A stretch of DNA of 9,277 bases from Oscillospiraceae bacterium UBA4632. GTDB lineage: Bacteria; Bacillota; Clostridia; Oscillospirales; Oscillospiraceae. The stretch spans positions 1 through 9,277 of the forward strand of contig DHMW01000027.1 of NCBI GenBank assembly GCA_002405995.1. Direction: 5' to 3'. Of this stretch, positions 1-6,512 are shown one piece after another; position 1 is the first letter of the stretch, and every line of letters starts with the position of its first letter. The position numbers and the translations under genes were made by a program. The notes under the pieces were generated by a model that was not told the DNA's origin, searched no databases, and saw only the letters and a program-made list of their open reading frames with translations.

Positions 1-60
1 CAGCAGTATTACGATGCTGACTACAAGGTCGTGGATGACGACGACAACAGCAAGAAGTAA
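1..60 (+). CDS. dnaK: DnaK (Hsp70) C-terminal end, partial
   Basis: This is the final 19 codons and TAA stop of a gene that begins left of the window. The peptide reads QQYYDADYKVVDDDDNSKK. The motif DADYKVVDDD matches the acidic, disordered tail that ends bacterial DnaK (typically DADFxxVDDD followed by lysines). DnaK is the cytosolic ATP-dependent Hsp70 chaperone that works with DnaJ and GrpE. The next gene on the same strand is dnaJ, 71 nt downstream, which is the classical order and strongly supports the call although only the tail is visible. The ATPase and substrate-binding domains are outside the window. Confidence 0.85.
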   Translation, partial: QQYYDADYKVVDDDDNSKK

Positions 61-75
61 TTTGAAACCGATCGA

Positions 76-118
76 CGCAGCGGGGACAGTTTATACTGCC
101 CCCGATTGCGGCGTTTTT
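76..118 (+). terminator. dnaK-dnaJ intergenic hairpin with T-run (attenuator candidate)
   Basis: CGCA (76-79) pairs with TGCG (107-110). After a small internal loop, GGGG pairs with CCCC, then CAGT pairs with ACTG across a TTAT loop, with one bulged A. Three bases (GCG) and TTTTT (114-118) follow. The T-run ends directly before the dnaJ ribosome binding site (AGGAG, 119-123). The shape fits a partial terminator that lowers dnaJ expression relative to dnaK, or an mRNA processing or stability hairpin. The 3-nt offset of the T-run and the internal loop make full termination unlikely. Confidence 0.5.
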
Positions 119-131
119 AGGAGCGTAGTCT

Positions 132-1274
132 ATGGCTGAAAATAAAAGAGACTATTACGAGGTGCTCGGCGTTTCCAAGGGCGCTTCGGAAGAAGAGATC
201 AAAAAAGCATATAAAAAGCTTGCGCGCAAGTATCATCCCGACATGAACCCCGGCGACAAGGAAGCGGAGGAGAAGTTCAAGGAGATCAACGAGGCGAACG
301 AGGTTTTGAGCGACCCCGACAAGAAGGCGCGCTACGACCAGTTCGGCTTTGCGGGCGTTGACCCGAATTACGGCGCAGGCGCAGCCGGAGGCGGCGCTTA
401 CGGCGCGGGCGGGTTCGACTTCGGCGACCTCGGCGATATCTTCGGCAGCTTTTTCGGCGGCGGCTTCGGCAGCTCGCGTGTGAATCCGAATGCGCCCACG
501 CGCGGCGAGAGCCTGCGCACGAGCGTGAACATCAGCTTCGAGGAGGCGGCGTTCGGCTGCGAGAAGGAGGTCAGCATTGACCGCATCGAGCAGTGTCCCG
601 ACTGTCACGGCTCGGGCTGCGCCAGGGGAACGACGGCGGAGATCTGCCCCGACTGCCGCGGCAGCGGCGTGGTCCAGCAGCGCCGCCAGACGCCGCTGGG
701 CTATATGTCCACCTCCGCGCCTTGCCAGCGCTGCGGCGGCAAGGGTAAGATCATCCACCAGCCCTGCCCCAAGTGCGGCGGCAAGGGCATGATCCGCCAC
801 CGCAAGACCATCAAGGTCAGTATCCCCGCGGGCATCGACAACGGGCAGACCATTTCGCTGCGTGCCCAGGGCAACGCGGGCAAGAACGGCGGCCCCGCGG
901 GCGATCTGCTGATCGTGGTTTCCGTGCGTCCGCACGACGTATTCCGCCGCGAGGGCACGAGCGTGCTCTGCGAGGCGCCCATCACCTTTACGCAGGCCGC
1001 GCTCGGCGCGGAGCTGGAGATCCCGACGATCGACGGCAAGGTGAAGTACACCATCCCCGAGGGGACGCAGAGCGGCACGACCTTCCGCCTGAAGGGCAAG
1101 GGCATCCCCGGGCTCAACGGCCGCGGCCGCGGCGACCAGTACGTCACCGTGCACATCGAGACGCCCCGCAACCTCAACCGTGAGCAGAAGGAAGCGCTGC
1201 GCCGGTTCGGCGAGCTGCTGGGCGAGAAAAATTACGAGGAGAACAAGAGCTTCTTCGGGAAGTTCAAGCTGTAA
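132..1274 (+). CDS. dnaJ: Chaperone protein DnaJ (Hsp40)
   Basis: A 380-residue type I J-protein of normal family length. It acts in the cytosol, delivers unfolded clients to DnaK and stimulates its ATPase. The J domain spans about residues 5-71, with the essential HPD motif at 35-37. A Gly/Phe-rich linker follows (about 72-115, with repeated GGG, FGD and FGG). The zinc-binding domain has four intact CxxCxGxG repeats, starting at C155, C172, C198 and C212. The C-terminal beta-sandwich substrate domains run from about 225 to 345. The ATG is preceded by AGGAG (119-123) with 8-nt spacing, and MAENKRDYYEVLGV is a standard DnaJ start. It follows dnaK on the same strand and is 9 nt from the next gene, so it is probably co-transcribed. 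No CIRCE operator is visible in this window; any heat-shock control would lie upstream of dnaK. Confidence 0.97.
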   Translation: MAENKRDYYEVLGVSKGASEEEIKKAYKKLARKYHPDMNPGDKEAEEKFKEINEANEVLSDPDKKARYDQFGFAGVDPNYGAGAAGGGAYGAGGFDFGDLGDIFGSFFGGGFGSSRVNPNAPTRGESLRTSVNISFEEAAFGCEKEVSIDRIEQCPDCHGSGCARGTTAEICPDCRGSGVVQQRRQTPLGYMSTSAPCQRCGGKGKIIHQPCPKCGGKGMIRHRKTIKVSIPAGIDNGQTISLRAQGNAGKNGGPAGDLLIVVSVRPHDVFRREGTSVLCEAPITFTQAALGAELEIPTIDGKVKYTIPEGTQSGTTFRLKGKGIPGLNGRGRGDQYVTVHIETPRNLNREQKEALRRFGELLGEKNYEENKSFFGKFKL

Positions 1275-1283
1275 GGGAGCAAC

Positions 1284-2090
1284 ATGTATCTATCCGATTA
1301 TCACACGCACTGCTCGCTTTCCTTTGACTCGGAAACGCCGGTGGAGGATATGGTCCGTGCCGGGATCGCCGCGGGGATGCAGGAGCTGTGCCTGACCGAT
1401 CATGTGGATCTGTTCGAAACGGGCAGCACGGAGCGTTGGGCGCACGACTTTTCCGACCGCGAGGCGGTCTTTGCGCGCGCCGAGCGCGCCGCAGAGGGAC
1501 GGATCATCGTCCGGCGCGGCATCGAGCTGGGAGAAGCGGCGCGCGATCCCCAGTACGCCGGCGAGCTGCTTGCGCGGCTGGAGGGGCTGGATTTTATCAT
1601 CGGCTCGCAGCACCAGCTGTCGGAAAAATACGGCTATACGGACCTCTACTTCATGCCCAAGGGCACGGGGGAGGAGGCGCACGCGCAGATCGCGGACTAT
1701 CTGGCGCTCGAGCTGGAAACGGCGAAGCTTGGAAAATTTTCCGTGCTCGGGCACCTGACGCTGCCGCTGCGCTACATGAACGAAAACCACGGCATGCACA
1801 TGAGCTTCGACGGCTTTGAGGACGAGGTCGCGCAGATCCTGCGCGCCGTGATCGAGGGCGGGCGCGGCATCGAGTGCAACGTCAACCGCGGCAATACGCC
1901 GCTGCCCGACGCGAAGTGGCTGAAGCTTTACCGCGCCCTCGGCGGCGAGATCGTCACCACAGGCACCGACGCGCACACGCCGGAATTCGTCGGCGGGCAT
2001 GTGCGGGAAACGCAGGAGCTGCTCAGGGACTGCGGCTTCCGCTATGTCTGCACGTTTGAGAAGATGAGACCGGTTTTTCACAAAATCTGA
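1284..2090 (+). CDS. PHP-domain phosphatase, histidinol-phosphatase (HisJ/HisK) type
   Basis: A 268-residue PHP-superfamily metal-dependent phosphoesterase, the usual length for HisJ/HisK histidinol-phosphatases, which convert L-histidinol phosphate to L-histidinol in histidine synthesis. The trinuclear metal-site ligands are all visible: HxH at H7/H9 (DYHTHCS), H40 (TDH), E81 (GIEL), H110 (SQH), H157 (LGH) and DxH at D229/H231 (GTDAH). The ribosome binding site GGGAG (1275-1279) starts right after the dnaJ stop, so the two genes are probably translated from one message. No other histidine biosynthesis gene is nearby, so the substrate is inferred from family resemblance. It could act on another small phosphate ester. 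The PHP fold is certain; the specific reaction is only likely. Confidence 0.8.
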   Translation: MYLSDYHTHCSLSFDSETPVEDMVRAGIAAGMQELCLTDHVDLFETGSTERWAHDFSDREAVFARAERAAEGRIIVRRGIELGEAARDPQYAGELLARLEGLDFIIGSQHQLSEKYGYTDLYFMPKGTGEEAHAQIADYLALELETAKLGKFSVLGHLTLPLRYMNENHGMHMSFDGFEDEVAQILRAVIEGGRGIECNVNRGNTPLPDAKWLKLYRALGGEIVTTGTDAHTPEFVGGHVRETQELLRDCGFRYVCTFEKMRPVFHKI

Positions 2091-2111
2091 CCGATAAAAG
2101 GAGAAAAAAGC

Positions 2112-2549
2112 ATGAAGATCGCACTGGGCTGTGACCACGGCGGCTACGCCATGAAGGAGGACATCAAAAAGCAGCTGGAGGGCATGGGACACGAAGTGAA
2201 GGACTGCGGCACCTACTCCACCGAGAGCTGCGACTATCCCATTTTCGGCGAGGCCGCCGCGCGCGCTGTCGCAAGCGGGGAGTGCGAGTACGGCATCGTC
2301 GTGTGCACGACGGGCATCGGCATTTCCATCGCGGCGAACAAGGTCAAGGGCATCCGCTGCGCGCACTGCGCCGACGCGCTCGAGGCGCAGCTGTGCCGCC
2401 AGCACAACAACGCCAATATGCTCGCCATCGGCGCGGGCTTCACGGGGCCCAAGCTGGCCGCCGCCATGGTCGAGACGTTCCTCTCCACCGGATTTGAGGG
2501 CGGGCGTCACGCGCGCCGCGTGGCGCTGCTGGACGGCATCGAGGGTTGA
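2112..2549 (+). CDS. rpiB: Ribose-5-phosphate isomerase B (RpiB/LacAB family)
   Basis: A 145-residue cytosolic isomerase of normal length that interconverts ribose 5-phosphate and ribulose 5-phosphate in the pentose phosphate pathway. The start MKIALGCDHGGY holds the phosphate-binding DHGG (residues 8-11). Catalytic C65 lies in VCTTGIGISIAANKVKGIR, and the conserved RQHNNANML (96-104) and GGRHARRV (130-137) follow. The family consensus after the catalytic Cys is CGTGIG. Here the Gly is Thr (CTTGIG), a mild departure in the anion-hole loop. An allose-6-phosphate isomerase activity is also known in the family. The ribosome binding site AAAGGAG (2097-2103) stands 8 nt before the ATG and 21 nt separates it from the PHP gene, so it is the last gene of the dnaK-dnaJ transcript, closed by the terminator just downstream. 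Confidence 0.93.
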   Translation: MKIALGCDHGGYAMKEDIKKQLEGMGHEVKDCGTYSTESCDYPIFGEAAARAVASGECEYGIVVCTTGIGISIAANKVKGIRCAHCADALEAQLCRQHNNANMLAIGAGFTGPKLAAAMVETFLSTGFEGGRHARRVALLDGIEG

Positions 2550-2563
2550 CCGACAAAAGGGAG

Positions 2564-2600
2564 AAAATCAGCAGAAACCTGAGGTTTCTGTTGATTTTTT
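2564..2600 (+). terminator. Intrinsic terminator after rpiB
   Basis: A 16-bp stem (2564-2579 with 2583-2598) contains CAGAAACC/GGTTTCTG flanked by AAAATCA/TGATTTT. There is a single G-U pair and a TGA loop, and the T-run is 2595-2600. The A-rich left arm gives the hairpin the same shape on the opposite strand. It closes the dnaK-dnaJ-PHP-rpiB transcript 14 nt after the rpiB stop. Confidence 0.92.
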
Positions 2601-2616
2601 CATCTGGGGCGAGTAA

Positions 2617-2633
2617 ACTGTTGCAAAAACAGT
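2617..2633. repeat. Small inverted repeat ahead of the DUF4015 gene
   Basis: ACTGTT (2617-2622) and AACAGT (2628-2633) form a 6-bp perfect inverted repeat around GCAAA, 20 nt before the start of the next gene. No convincing -10 and -35 pair is visible here, so it could be an operator, a 5' leader hairpin or chance. Confidence 0.3.
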
Positions 2634-2652
2634 ATGCAGAGAAAGGCAGGCG

Positions 2653-3717
2653 ATGCAGATGGCGAGGGTGCGCGGTACGCGCGGCTATGCAAGCTATCGC
2701 GGGCGCAGGAACGGAAGAAAATGGCTCGCCGCGCTGCTGGCGCTGGTGCTGGCCGCGGCGTGCGGCTTCCTCTTTGCGCAGCGCTATATCGTCTATGAAG
2801 CGGACGGCTCGTTCCGCTTCGAGCTGCCGTGGAAGCAGCCGAAGGACGGCGCGCCGCAGCAGGATGCGGAGCCGGACGGCGGCACGCCGCAGGAGGATGT
2901 GGAGATCGTAGTCGAGCAGCCGGTGATAAAGGACATGCGCGCCGCCGAGCTGGACGAGGCTGTGCTGAGCGGCGGCTGGGAGGCTGCGCTCGAAGCGCTG
3001 GATGCGGATACGAACGCCGTGGCGGTCCGGCTGAAGGAGGCGAGCGGCAGGCTGCTGTACGACTCGAAGCTCCAGGGCGCGATCGACTGCGGTGCCGTAG
3101 CGGGCGGCAGCGTGGCGCGCAGCGCCATCGAGGGCATCACCGGCTCGGACTATTACACGATCGCGCGCATCAGCACCCTGCACGACAGCCTGTACGCCTA
3201 CGCGCACATGACGGACGCCGCCGTCTGCCAGCTGACGGGCTTTGTATGGTACGACACGAACAGCACCCACTGGCTCGCGCCGGAAAAGCAGGGCGCACGG
3301 CAGTATGTGACGGACGTTGTGACGGAATGCGCGGGGCTTGGCTTTGACGAGCTGCTGCTCGACGACTTCCACTACCCGCGCGACGGGCGCATGAGCCGCA
3401 TCAAGACCGACGAGCGCACCATGACGCAGCAGGAGGCGCTTGCGCTGCTGGCTGACGATATCCGCGCGGCGCTCAAGGCGGCGGGCTATGAGGGCAGGCT
3501 CTCCGTCAGCGTGGATGCGGACATCGTGCTTGCCGGCAGCGAGGAGCGCACGGGCATCGTGATGAGCGAGCTTGCCGAAAAGTTTGACCGCGTGTATGTG
3601 CCGGTCACGGCGGAGCAGCTGGACGCGGTGACAGCGGCGATGGGCGCTTATGATACGGAGTTTGTGCCGATCGTCGCTGAGGCCGCCGGGAGCGGCAGCT
3701 GCCTGATCGGAAAATAA
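2653..3717 (+). CDS. Membrane-anchored putative glycoside hydrolase (DUF4015-like)
   Basis: A 354-residue protein. The N-terminus is Arg/Lys-rich (RVRGTRGYASYRGRRNGRK), followed by a single hydrophobic segment at about 24-42 (WLAALLALVLAAACGFLFA). This predicts a signal anchor or uncleaved signal with the rest outside the cell. A Pro/Gln/Asp/Glu-rich linker (about 60-92) precedes the globular part. The region at about 195-245, with FVWYDTNSTHWLAP and then GFDELLLDDFHYP (229-241), resembles the putative glycosyl hydrolase family DUF4015 (often FDEIQFDYVRFP), a TIM-barrel family of unproven substrate. Cell-wall or polysaccharide hydrolysis is inference. The start is ambiguous: AAAGG (2642-2646) fits the ATG at 2653, while AGG (2648-2650) fits an ATG two codons later at 2659. 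It follows a strong terminator and is followed by another, so it is a single-gene unit whose promoter I could not locate. Confidence 0.7.
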   Translation: MQMARVRGTRGYASYRGRRNGRKWLAALLALVLAAACGFLFAQRYIVYEADGSFRFELPWKQPKDGAPQQDAEPDGGTPQEDVEIVVEQPVIKDMRAAELDEAVLSGGWEAALEALDADTNAVAVRLKEASGRLLYDSKLQGAIDCGAVAGGSVARSAIEGITGSDYYTIARISTLHDSLYAYAHMTDAAVCQLTGFVWYDTNSTHWLAPEKQGARQYVTDVVTECAGLGFDELLLDDFHYPRDGRMSRIKTDERTMTQQEALALLADDIRAALKAAGYEGRLSVSVDADIVLAGSEERTGIVMSELAEKFDRVYVPVTAEQLDAVTAAMGAYDTEFVPIVAEAAGSGSCLIGK

Positions 3718-3724
3718 GGAAAAG

Positions 3725-3753
3725 GGACGTCTCCCGGGGGAGGCGTCCTTTTT
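3725..3753 (+). terminator. Shared terminator between convergent genes
   Basis: GGACGTCTCC (3725-3734) pairs with GGAGGCGTCC (3739-3748) around a CGGG loop, with one G-T pair, followed by TTTTT (3749-3753). It begins 7 nt after the stop of the DUF4015-like gene. On the opposite strand the same hairpin is followed by CTTTTCC, so it can also stop the kinase transcript arriving from the right. Confidence 0.9.
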
Positions 3754-3788
3754 ATTGCGTGTATGAGAGGGCATCCGCACCGGAGCGG

Positions 3789-4715
3789 TCAGCGCGCCAT
3801 GCGCGCCTCCACCGCTCCCGCGCTCATGGCGGGGTTGATCGTTTCCTCGCTCTCCACCGCGATGGCGGAGGCGGCAGCGCCTGCCGCGGCGCTTTCCGCG
3901 AGCGTTCTGCCTGCGAGGAACGACCACACCAGCGCCGCCATCATCGCGTCGCCCGCGCCGGTGGCATTGACCATCTCTGCCTTGCAGATGGGCTCCAGAT
4001 GCGTCTCGCCCTGCTGCGCGGCCAGCACGCCGTCCCCGCCGAGGGAAATGAACACGCGCGAAAGTCCCTGCGCAAGCAGTGCCTCCGCCGCCGCGCGCAG
4101 GCTCGCACCGTCCGTGATCCTCACGCCGGAGAGGAGCTCTGCTTCAATGCGGTTGGGCTTGAGCGTGTGAATGTGCCCGAGCAGCCCCGCGAGCTTTTCC
4201 GCCTTGGCGGTGGACACGGGGTCCACGAACAGCGGCGCGGTGCAATGCTCCGCCAGATAGACGAGCGAGGCACGCGGAAGGTTCGTATCCAGCACGACCG
4301 CCGCCGCGCCGTTGAGAAACGGCAGCTGCGCGGCGAAGTATTCCGGCGTCAGCTCTTCGCAGATCTCCATGTCCGCGACGGCGACCGCCATGTCGCCGTC
4401 GTCGCCGCCGACGAAGACGTAGGTCGAGGTACGCCCGTCCGGCACGCGCAGCGCGTGGGAAAGCCCGATGCCGAGCGCGGCGCAGCTCTCCTCCACCTGG
4501 GCGGCGCGCGAATCGCCGCCGAGCGCCGTCAAAAGCTCGACGTTCAGCCCCAGCAGGCGCAGGTTGTGCGCGATATTGCGCCCCACGCCGCCGAGACTCA
4601 GCTCGACCTTGCCGGGGTTGGAGTCCTTTGCGCGGAGCGGCGCGAAGGAATGTGCGCCGATATCGATGTTCACGCCGCCGCAGACGGCGGCATAGGGATG
4701 GGAATTGCTCTGCAT
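3789..4715 (-). CDS. psuK: PfkB-family carbohydrate kinase, probable pseudouridine kinase
   Basis: A 308-residue ribokinase/PfkB-fold sugar kinase of normal length. The substrate-binding part holds GGVNIDIG (13-20), then DSNPGKVELSLGGVGRNIAHN (31-51). The PfkB signature at the nucleotide site is NATGAGDAM (250-258), with D256 as the catalytic base; KPNRIEAE (186-193) and GGDGV (226-230) complete the ATP site. The DSNPG...GGVGRNIAxNLxLLG pattern is typical of pseudouridine kinase PsuK (E. coli YeiC), which makes pseudouridine 5'-phosphate for salvage, rather than of ribokinase or adenosine kinase. No psuG glycosidase is adjacent, so substrate assignment rests on sequence alone. AGGAG (4725-4729 on the complement) lies 9 nt before the ATG. 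It is 56 nt downstream of the DUF1846 gene on the same strand and probably shares its promoter. Confidence 0.8.
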   Translation of the reverse strand: MQSNSHPYAAVCGGVNIDIGAHSFAPLRAKDSNPGKVELSLGGVGRNIAHNLRLLGLNVELLTALGGDSRAAQVEESCAALGIGLSHALRVPDGRTSTYVFVGGDDGDMAVAVADMEICEELTPEYFAAQLPFLNGAAAVVLDTNLPRASLVYLAEHCTAPLFVDPVSTAKAEKLAGLLGHIHTLKPNRIEAELLSGVRITDGASLRAAAEALLAQGLSRVFISLGGDGVLAAQQGETHLEPICKAEMVNATGAGDAMMAALVWSFLAGRTLAESAAAGAAASAIAVESEETINPAMSAGAVEARMAR

Positions 4716-4742
4716 GGTAAGATTCTCCTGTTTGACCGGAAC

Positions 4743-4766
4743 GGTGTGCGGCTCACGCCGCGCACC
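4743..4766 (-). other. Intergenic RNA hairpin with GNRA loop
   Basis: Read on the - strand, GGTGCGCGGC and GCCGCACACC form a 10-bp stem with one C-A mismatch, closed by a GTGA tetraloop of the GNRA type. It starts 5 nt after the DUF1846 stop. No T-run follows, so it is more likely an mRNA 3'-end stabiliser or processing element within the operon than a terminator. Confidence 0.5.
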
Positions 4767-4771
4767 CTGCT

Positions 4772-6256
4772 TTATTTGTGGTAAAGGCGTTTGTACTCGT
4801 ATTTCGGCTCGCAGCTGACGTGGATGCCGAGGCGCTTGTAGAGCTTGATATCCTCCTCCGAAATGATGACGGAGAAGTGCGCGTCGCAGCCGCGCAGCGT
4901 GCCCAGCTGCGCCTGCGCCATCTCGGCCAGCGGGTTGGTCAGCGCGGAGATCGCCAGCGCGATGAGTACCTCGTCGGAATGCAGGCGGGGGTTGTGGTGC
5001 CCCAGCGACTGGATCTTGAGCGCGGAGATCGGCTCGATGACCTGGTTGGAGATGAGGTCCATGTCCTTGCGGATGCCGGCGCTTGCCTTGAGCGCGTTCA
5101 GCAGCAGCGCCGCCGACGCGCCGAGCAGCGACGAGGTCTTGCCGGTGATGACGCGGCCATCCGGCAGGACCATCGCGCCCGCAGGCGCGCCGGTCTCCTC
5201 GGCCTTCTGCCTGGCGGCAGCCACAGCGGGGCAGAGGTCGGGCGTCACGTCCGCCTGCTGCATGACGAGCTCGAGCTTGCGCAGCTGGCAGGCGTCGGCA
5301 ATGCCGCGCGCGACATCGACCTGCGCGGCATAATAGCGGCGCAGGATCTCCATGCGGGAGGCCTGGCGGCAGATCTCATCGTCGATGATGCAGTTGCCCG
5401 CCATGTTGACGCCCATGTCGGTGGGGGACTGATAGGGGCACTTGCCGGAGATGCGCTCGAAGATCGCGCGCAGGACGGGGAAAATTTCAACGTCGCGGTT
5501 GTAGTTGACGGTCGTTTTGCCGTAGGCCTCCAGATGGAACGGGTCGATCATGTTCACGTCGTCGAGGTCCGCGGTCGCGGCCTCGTAGGCGAGGTTCACC
5601 GGGTGCTTGAGCGGCAGATTCCAGATGGGGAAGGTCTCAAACTTGGCGTAGCCAGCGCTGACGCCGTGCTTGTGTTCATGGTAAAGCTGGGAGAGACAGG
5701 TGGCCATCTTGCCGCTGCCGGGACCGGGCGCGGTGACGACGACGAGCGAATGCGTCGTCTCGATATAGTCGTTGCGGCCGAAGCCCTCGTCGCTGACGAT
5801 GTGGGCGACGTCGGAGGGGTAGCCCGCAATGGGGTAGTGCAGGTAGTTGCGCACGCCCAGCGCGTTGAGACGCTTGATAAAGGCGTCCGCCGCGTTCTGC
5901 CCCGCGTACTGCGTGATGCACACGCCGCCGACGTACAGTCCCAGCGCGCGGAACGCGTCGATCAGGCGCAGGCAGTCGTCATCGTAGGTGATGCCAAGGT
6001 CGCCGCGCACCTTGTTTTTTTCAATGTCGCCGGCGTTGACGGCGATGACGATCTCCACATCGTCGCGCAGCTGCTGGAGCATGCGGATCTTGCTGTCGGG
6101 CTGGAAGCCGGGCAGCACGCGCGAGGCGTGATAATCGTCGAACAGCTTGCCGCCGAATTCCAGATAAAGCTTGCCGCCGAACTGGCTGATGCGCTCGCGG
6201 ATGTGCGCGGACTGCATGGAAAGGTACTTGTTGTTGTCAAAGCCGATTTTTCCCAT
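4772..6256 (-). CDS. DUF1846 (UPF0371) family protein
   Basis: A 494-residue member of the DUF1846 family, near the usual length. The N-terminus KIGFDNNKYLSMQSAHIRERI and the block FGGKLFDDYHASRVLPGF (34-51) are highly conserved family features. A P-loop-like stretch TAPGPGSGK (175-183) follows a hydrophobic strand, hinting at nucleotide or phosphate binding. No signal or membrane segment is visible, so it should be cytosolic. The biochemical role is not established. The frame can be opened upstream at a GTG (6266-6268), but that GTG overlaps the only ribosome binding site, GGAG (complement of 6268-6271). I therefore place the start at the ATG 11 nt further on, which also gives the usual family N-terminus. 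It is the first gene of a two-gene operon with the PfkB kinase and has a near-consensus promoter. Confidence 0.92.
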   Translation of the reverse strand: MGKIGFDNNKYLSMQSAHIRERISQFGGKLYLEFGGKLFDDYHASRVLPGFQPDSKIRMLQQLRDDVEIVIAVNAGDIEKNKVRGDLGITYDDDCLRLIDAFRALGLYVGGVCITQYAGQNAADAFIKRLNALGVRNYLHYPIAGYPSDVAHIVSDEGFGRNDYIETTHSLVVVTAPGPGSGKMATCLSQLYHEHKHGVSAGYAKFETFPIWNLPLKHPVNLAYEAATADLDDVNMIDPFHLEAYGKTTVNYNRDVEIFPVLRAIFERISGKCPYQSPTDMGVNMAGNCIIDDEICRQASRMEILRRYYAAQVDVARGIADACQLRKLELVMQQADVTPDLCPAVAAARQKAEETGAPAGAMVLPDGRVITGKTSSLLGASAALLLNALKASAGIRKDMDLISNQVIEPISALKIQSLGHHNPRLHSDEVLIALAISALTNPLAEMAQAQLGTLRGCDAHFSVIISEEDIKLYKRLGIHVSCEPKYEYKRLYHK

Positions 6257-6267
6257 CGTAAGATACA

Positions 6268-6271
6268 CTCC
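6268..6271 (-). promoter_or_regulatory. Ribosome binding site that fixes the DUF1846 start
   Basis: GGAG on the - strand overlaps an in-frame GTG and stands 11 nt before the ATG at 6256. The overlap excludes the GTG as start. The spacing to the ATG is somewhat long but workable. Confidence 0.6.
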
Positions 6272-6299
6272 AAATTTCTCGATTCAAAATACGGGATTC

Positions 6300-6328
6300 A
6301 TTATATAGAACTTGCGGGCGAATGACAA
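6300..6328 (-). promoter_or_regulatory. Sigma-A-type promoter for DUF1846-psuK
   Basis: On the - strand TTGTCA (6328-6323) and TATAAT (6305-6300) are separated by exactly 17 nt. The -10 is a full consensus match and the -35 has five of six bases. The expected start falls near 6293, giving a leader of about 35-40 nt. Housekeeping-level expression is implied. Confidence 0.88.
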
Positions 6329-6468
6329 GGAAAGCCGCCGCAGAAAATTGACCGAAAAAGGCGGGCGAAATTCTGTTATTTTCCCGTCTTTACTTTTTCC
6401 ACGGCGCGGCGTATGCTGTAAATAGTCTCCCCTTGGGCGCAAAATTTGCATTTTTGTGAAAAAGGGGC

Positions 6469-6497
6469 TTGACAGCAGGCGAATAATATAGTAATAT
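6469..6497 (+). promoter_or_regulatory. Sigma-A-type promoter for tRNA-Val
   Basis: TTGACA (6469-6474, perfect -35) and TAATAT (6492-6497) are separated by 17 nt. The expected start lies around 6504, a few bases before the mature tRNA. Because the tRNA keeps its own promoter on this side, the left side is the chromosomal side and the element inserted beyond the tRNA 3' end. Confidence 0.88.
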
Positions 6498-6512
6498 GCT
6501 ACTGTTCGATTC

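Noticed and set aside
117..1154. A 345-codon open frame opposite dnaJ
   Set aside because: It is antisense to an unambiguous dnaJ, Ala/Arg/Leu-rich and has no motif; shadow of biased third positions.
1290..2510. A 406-codon open frame opposite the PHP gene and rpiB
   Set aside because: It crosses two well-supported genes in reverse and has no recognisable domain.
2546..2911. A + strand frame starting MTDKREKISRNLRFLLIF across the rpiB terminator
   Set aside because: Its hydrophobic start is simply the translated terminator hairpin, and it then runs out of frame through the DUF4015-like gene.
2440..3927. A 495-codon open frame on the - strand
   Set aside because: It runs through two terminators and the reverse of rpiB, the DUF4015-like gene and the kinase end. 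The product is Arg/Ala-rich without motifs.
6266..6268. GTG as start of the DUF1846 protein
   Set aside because: The GTG overlaps the GGAG ribosome binding site, and the ATG four codons later gives the family-typical N-terminus.
4778..6325. A 515-codon open frame on the + strand opposite the DUF1846 gene, longer than the gene itself
   Set aside because: The - strand frame gives an unmistakable DUF1846 protein with promoter and ribosome binding site. The + frame yields a low-complexity Val/Ala/Asp/Arg product with no recognisable motif, a common by-product of GC-rich codon use.
6331..6468. Possible small RNA or extra promoter between the DUF1846 promoter and the tRNA promoter (TTGACC near 6348, GCAAAATTTGC near 6440)
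   Set aside because: No -10 at acceptable spacing, no terminator and no ribosome binding site with an open frame were found.
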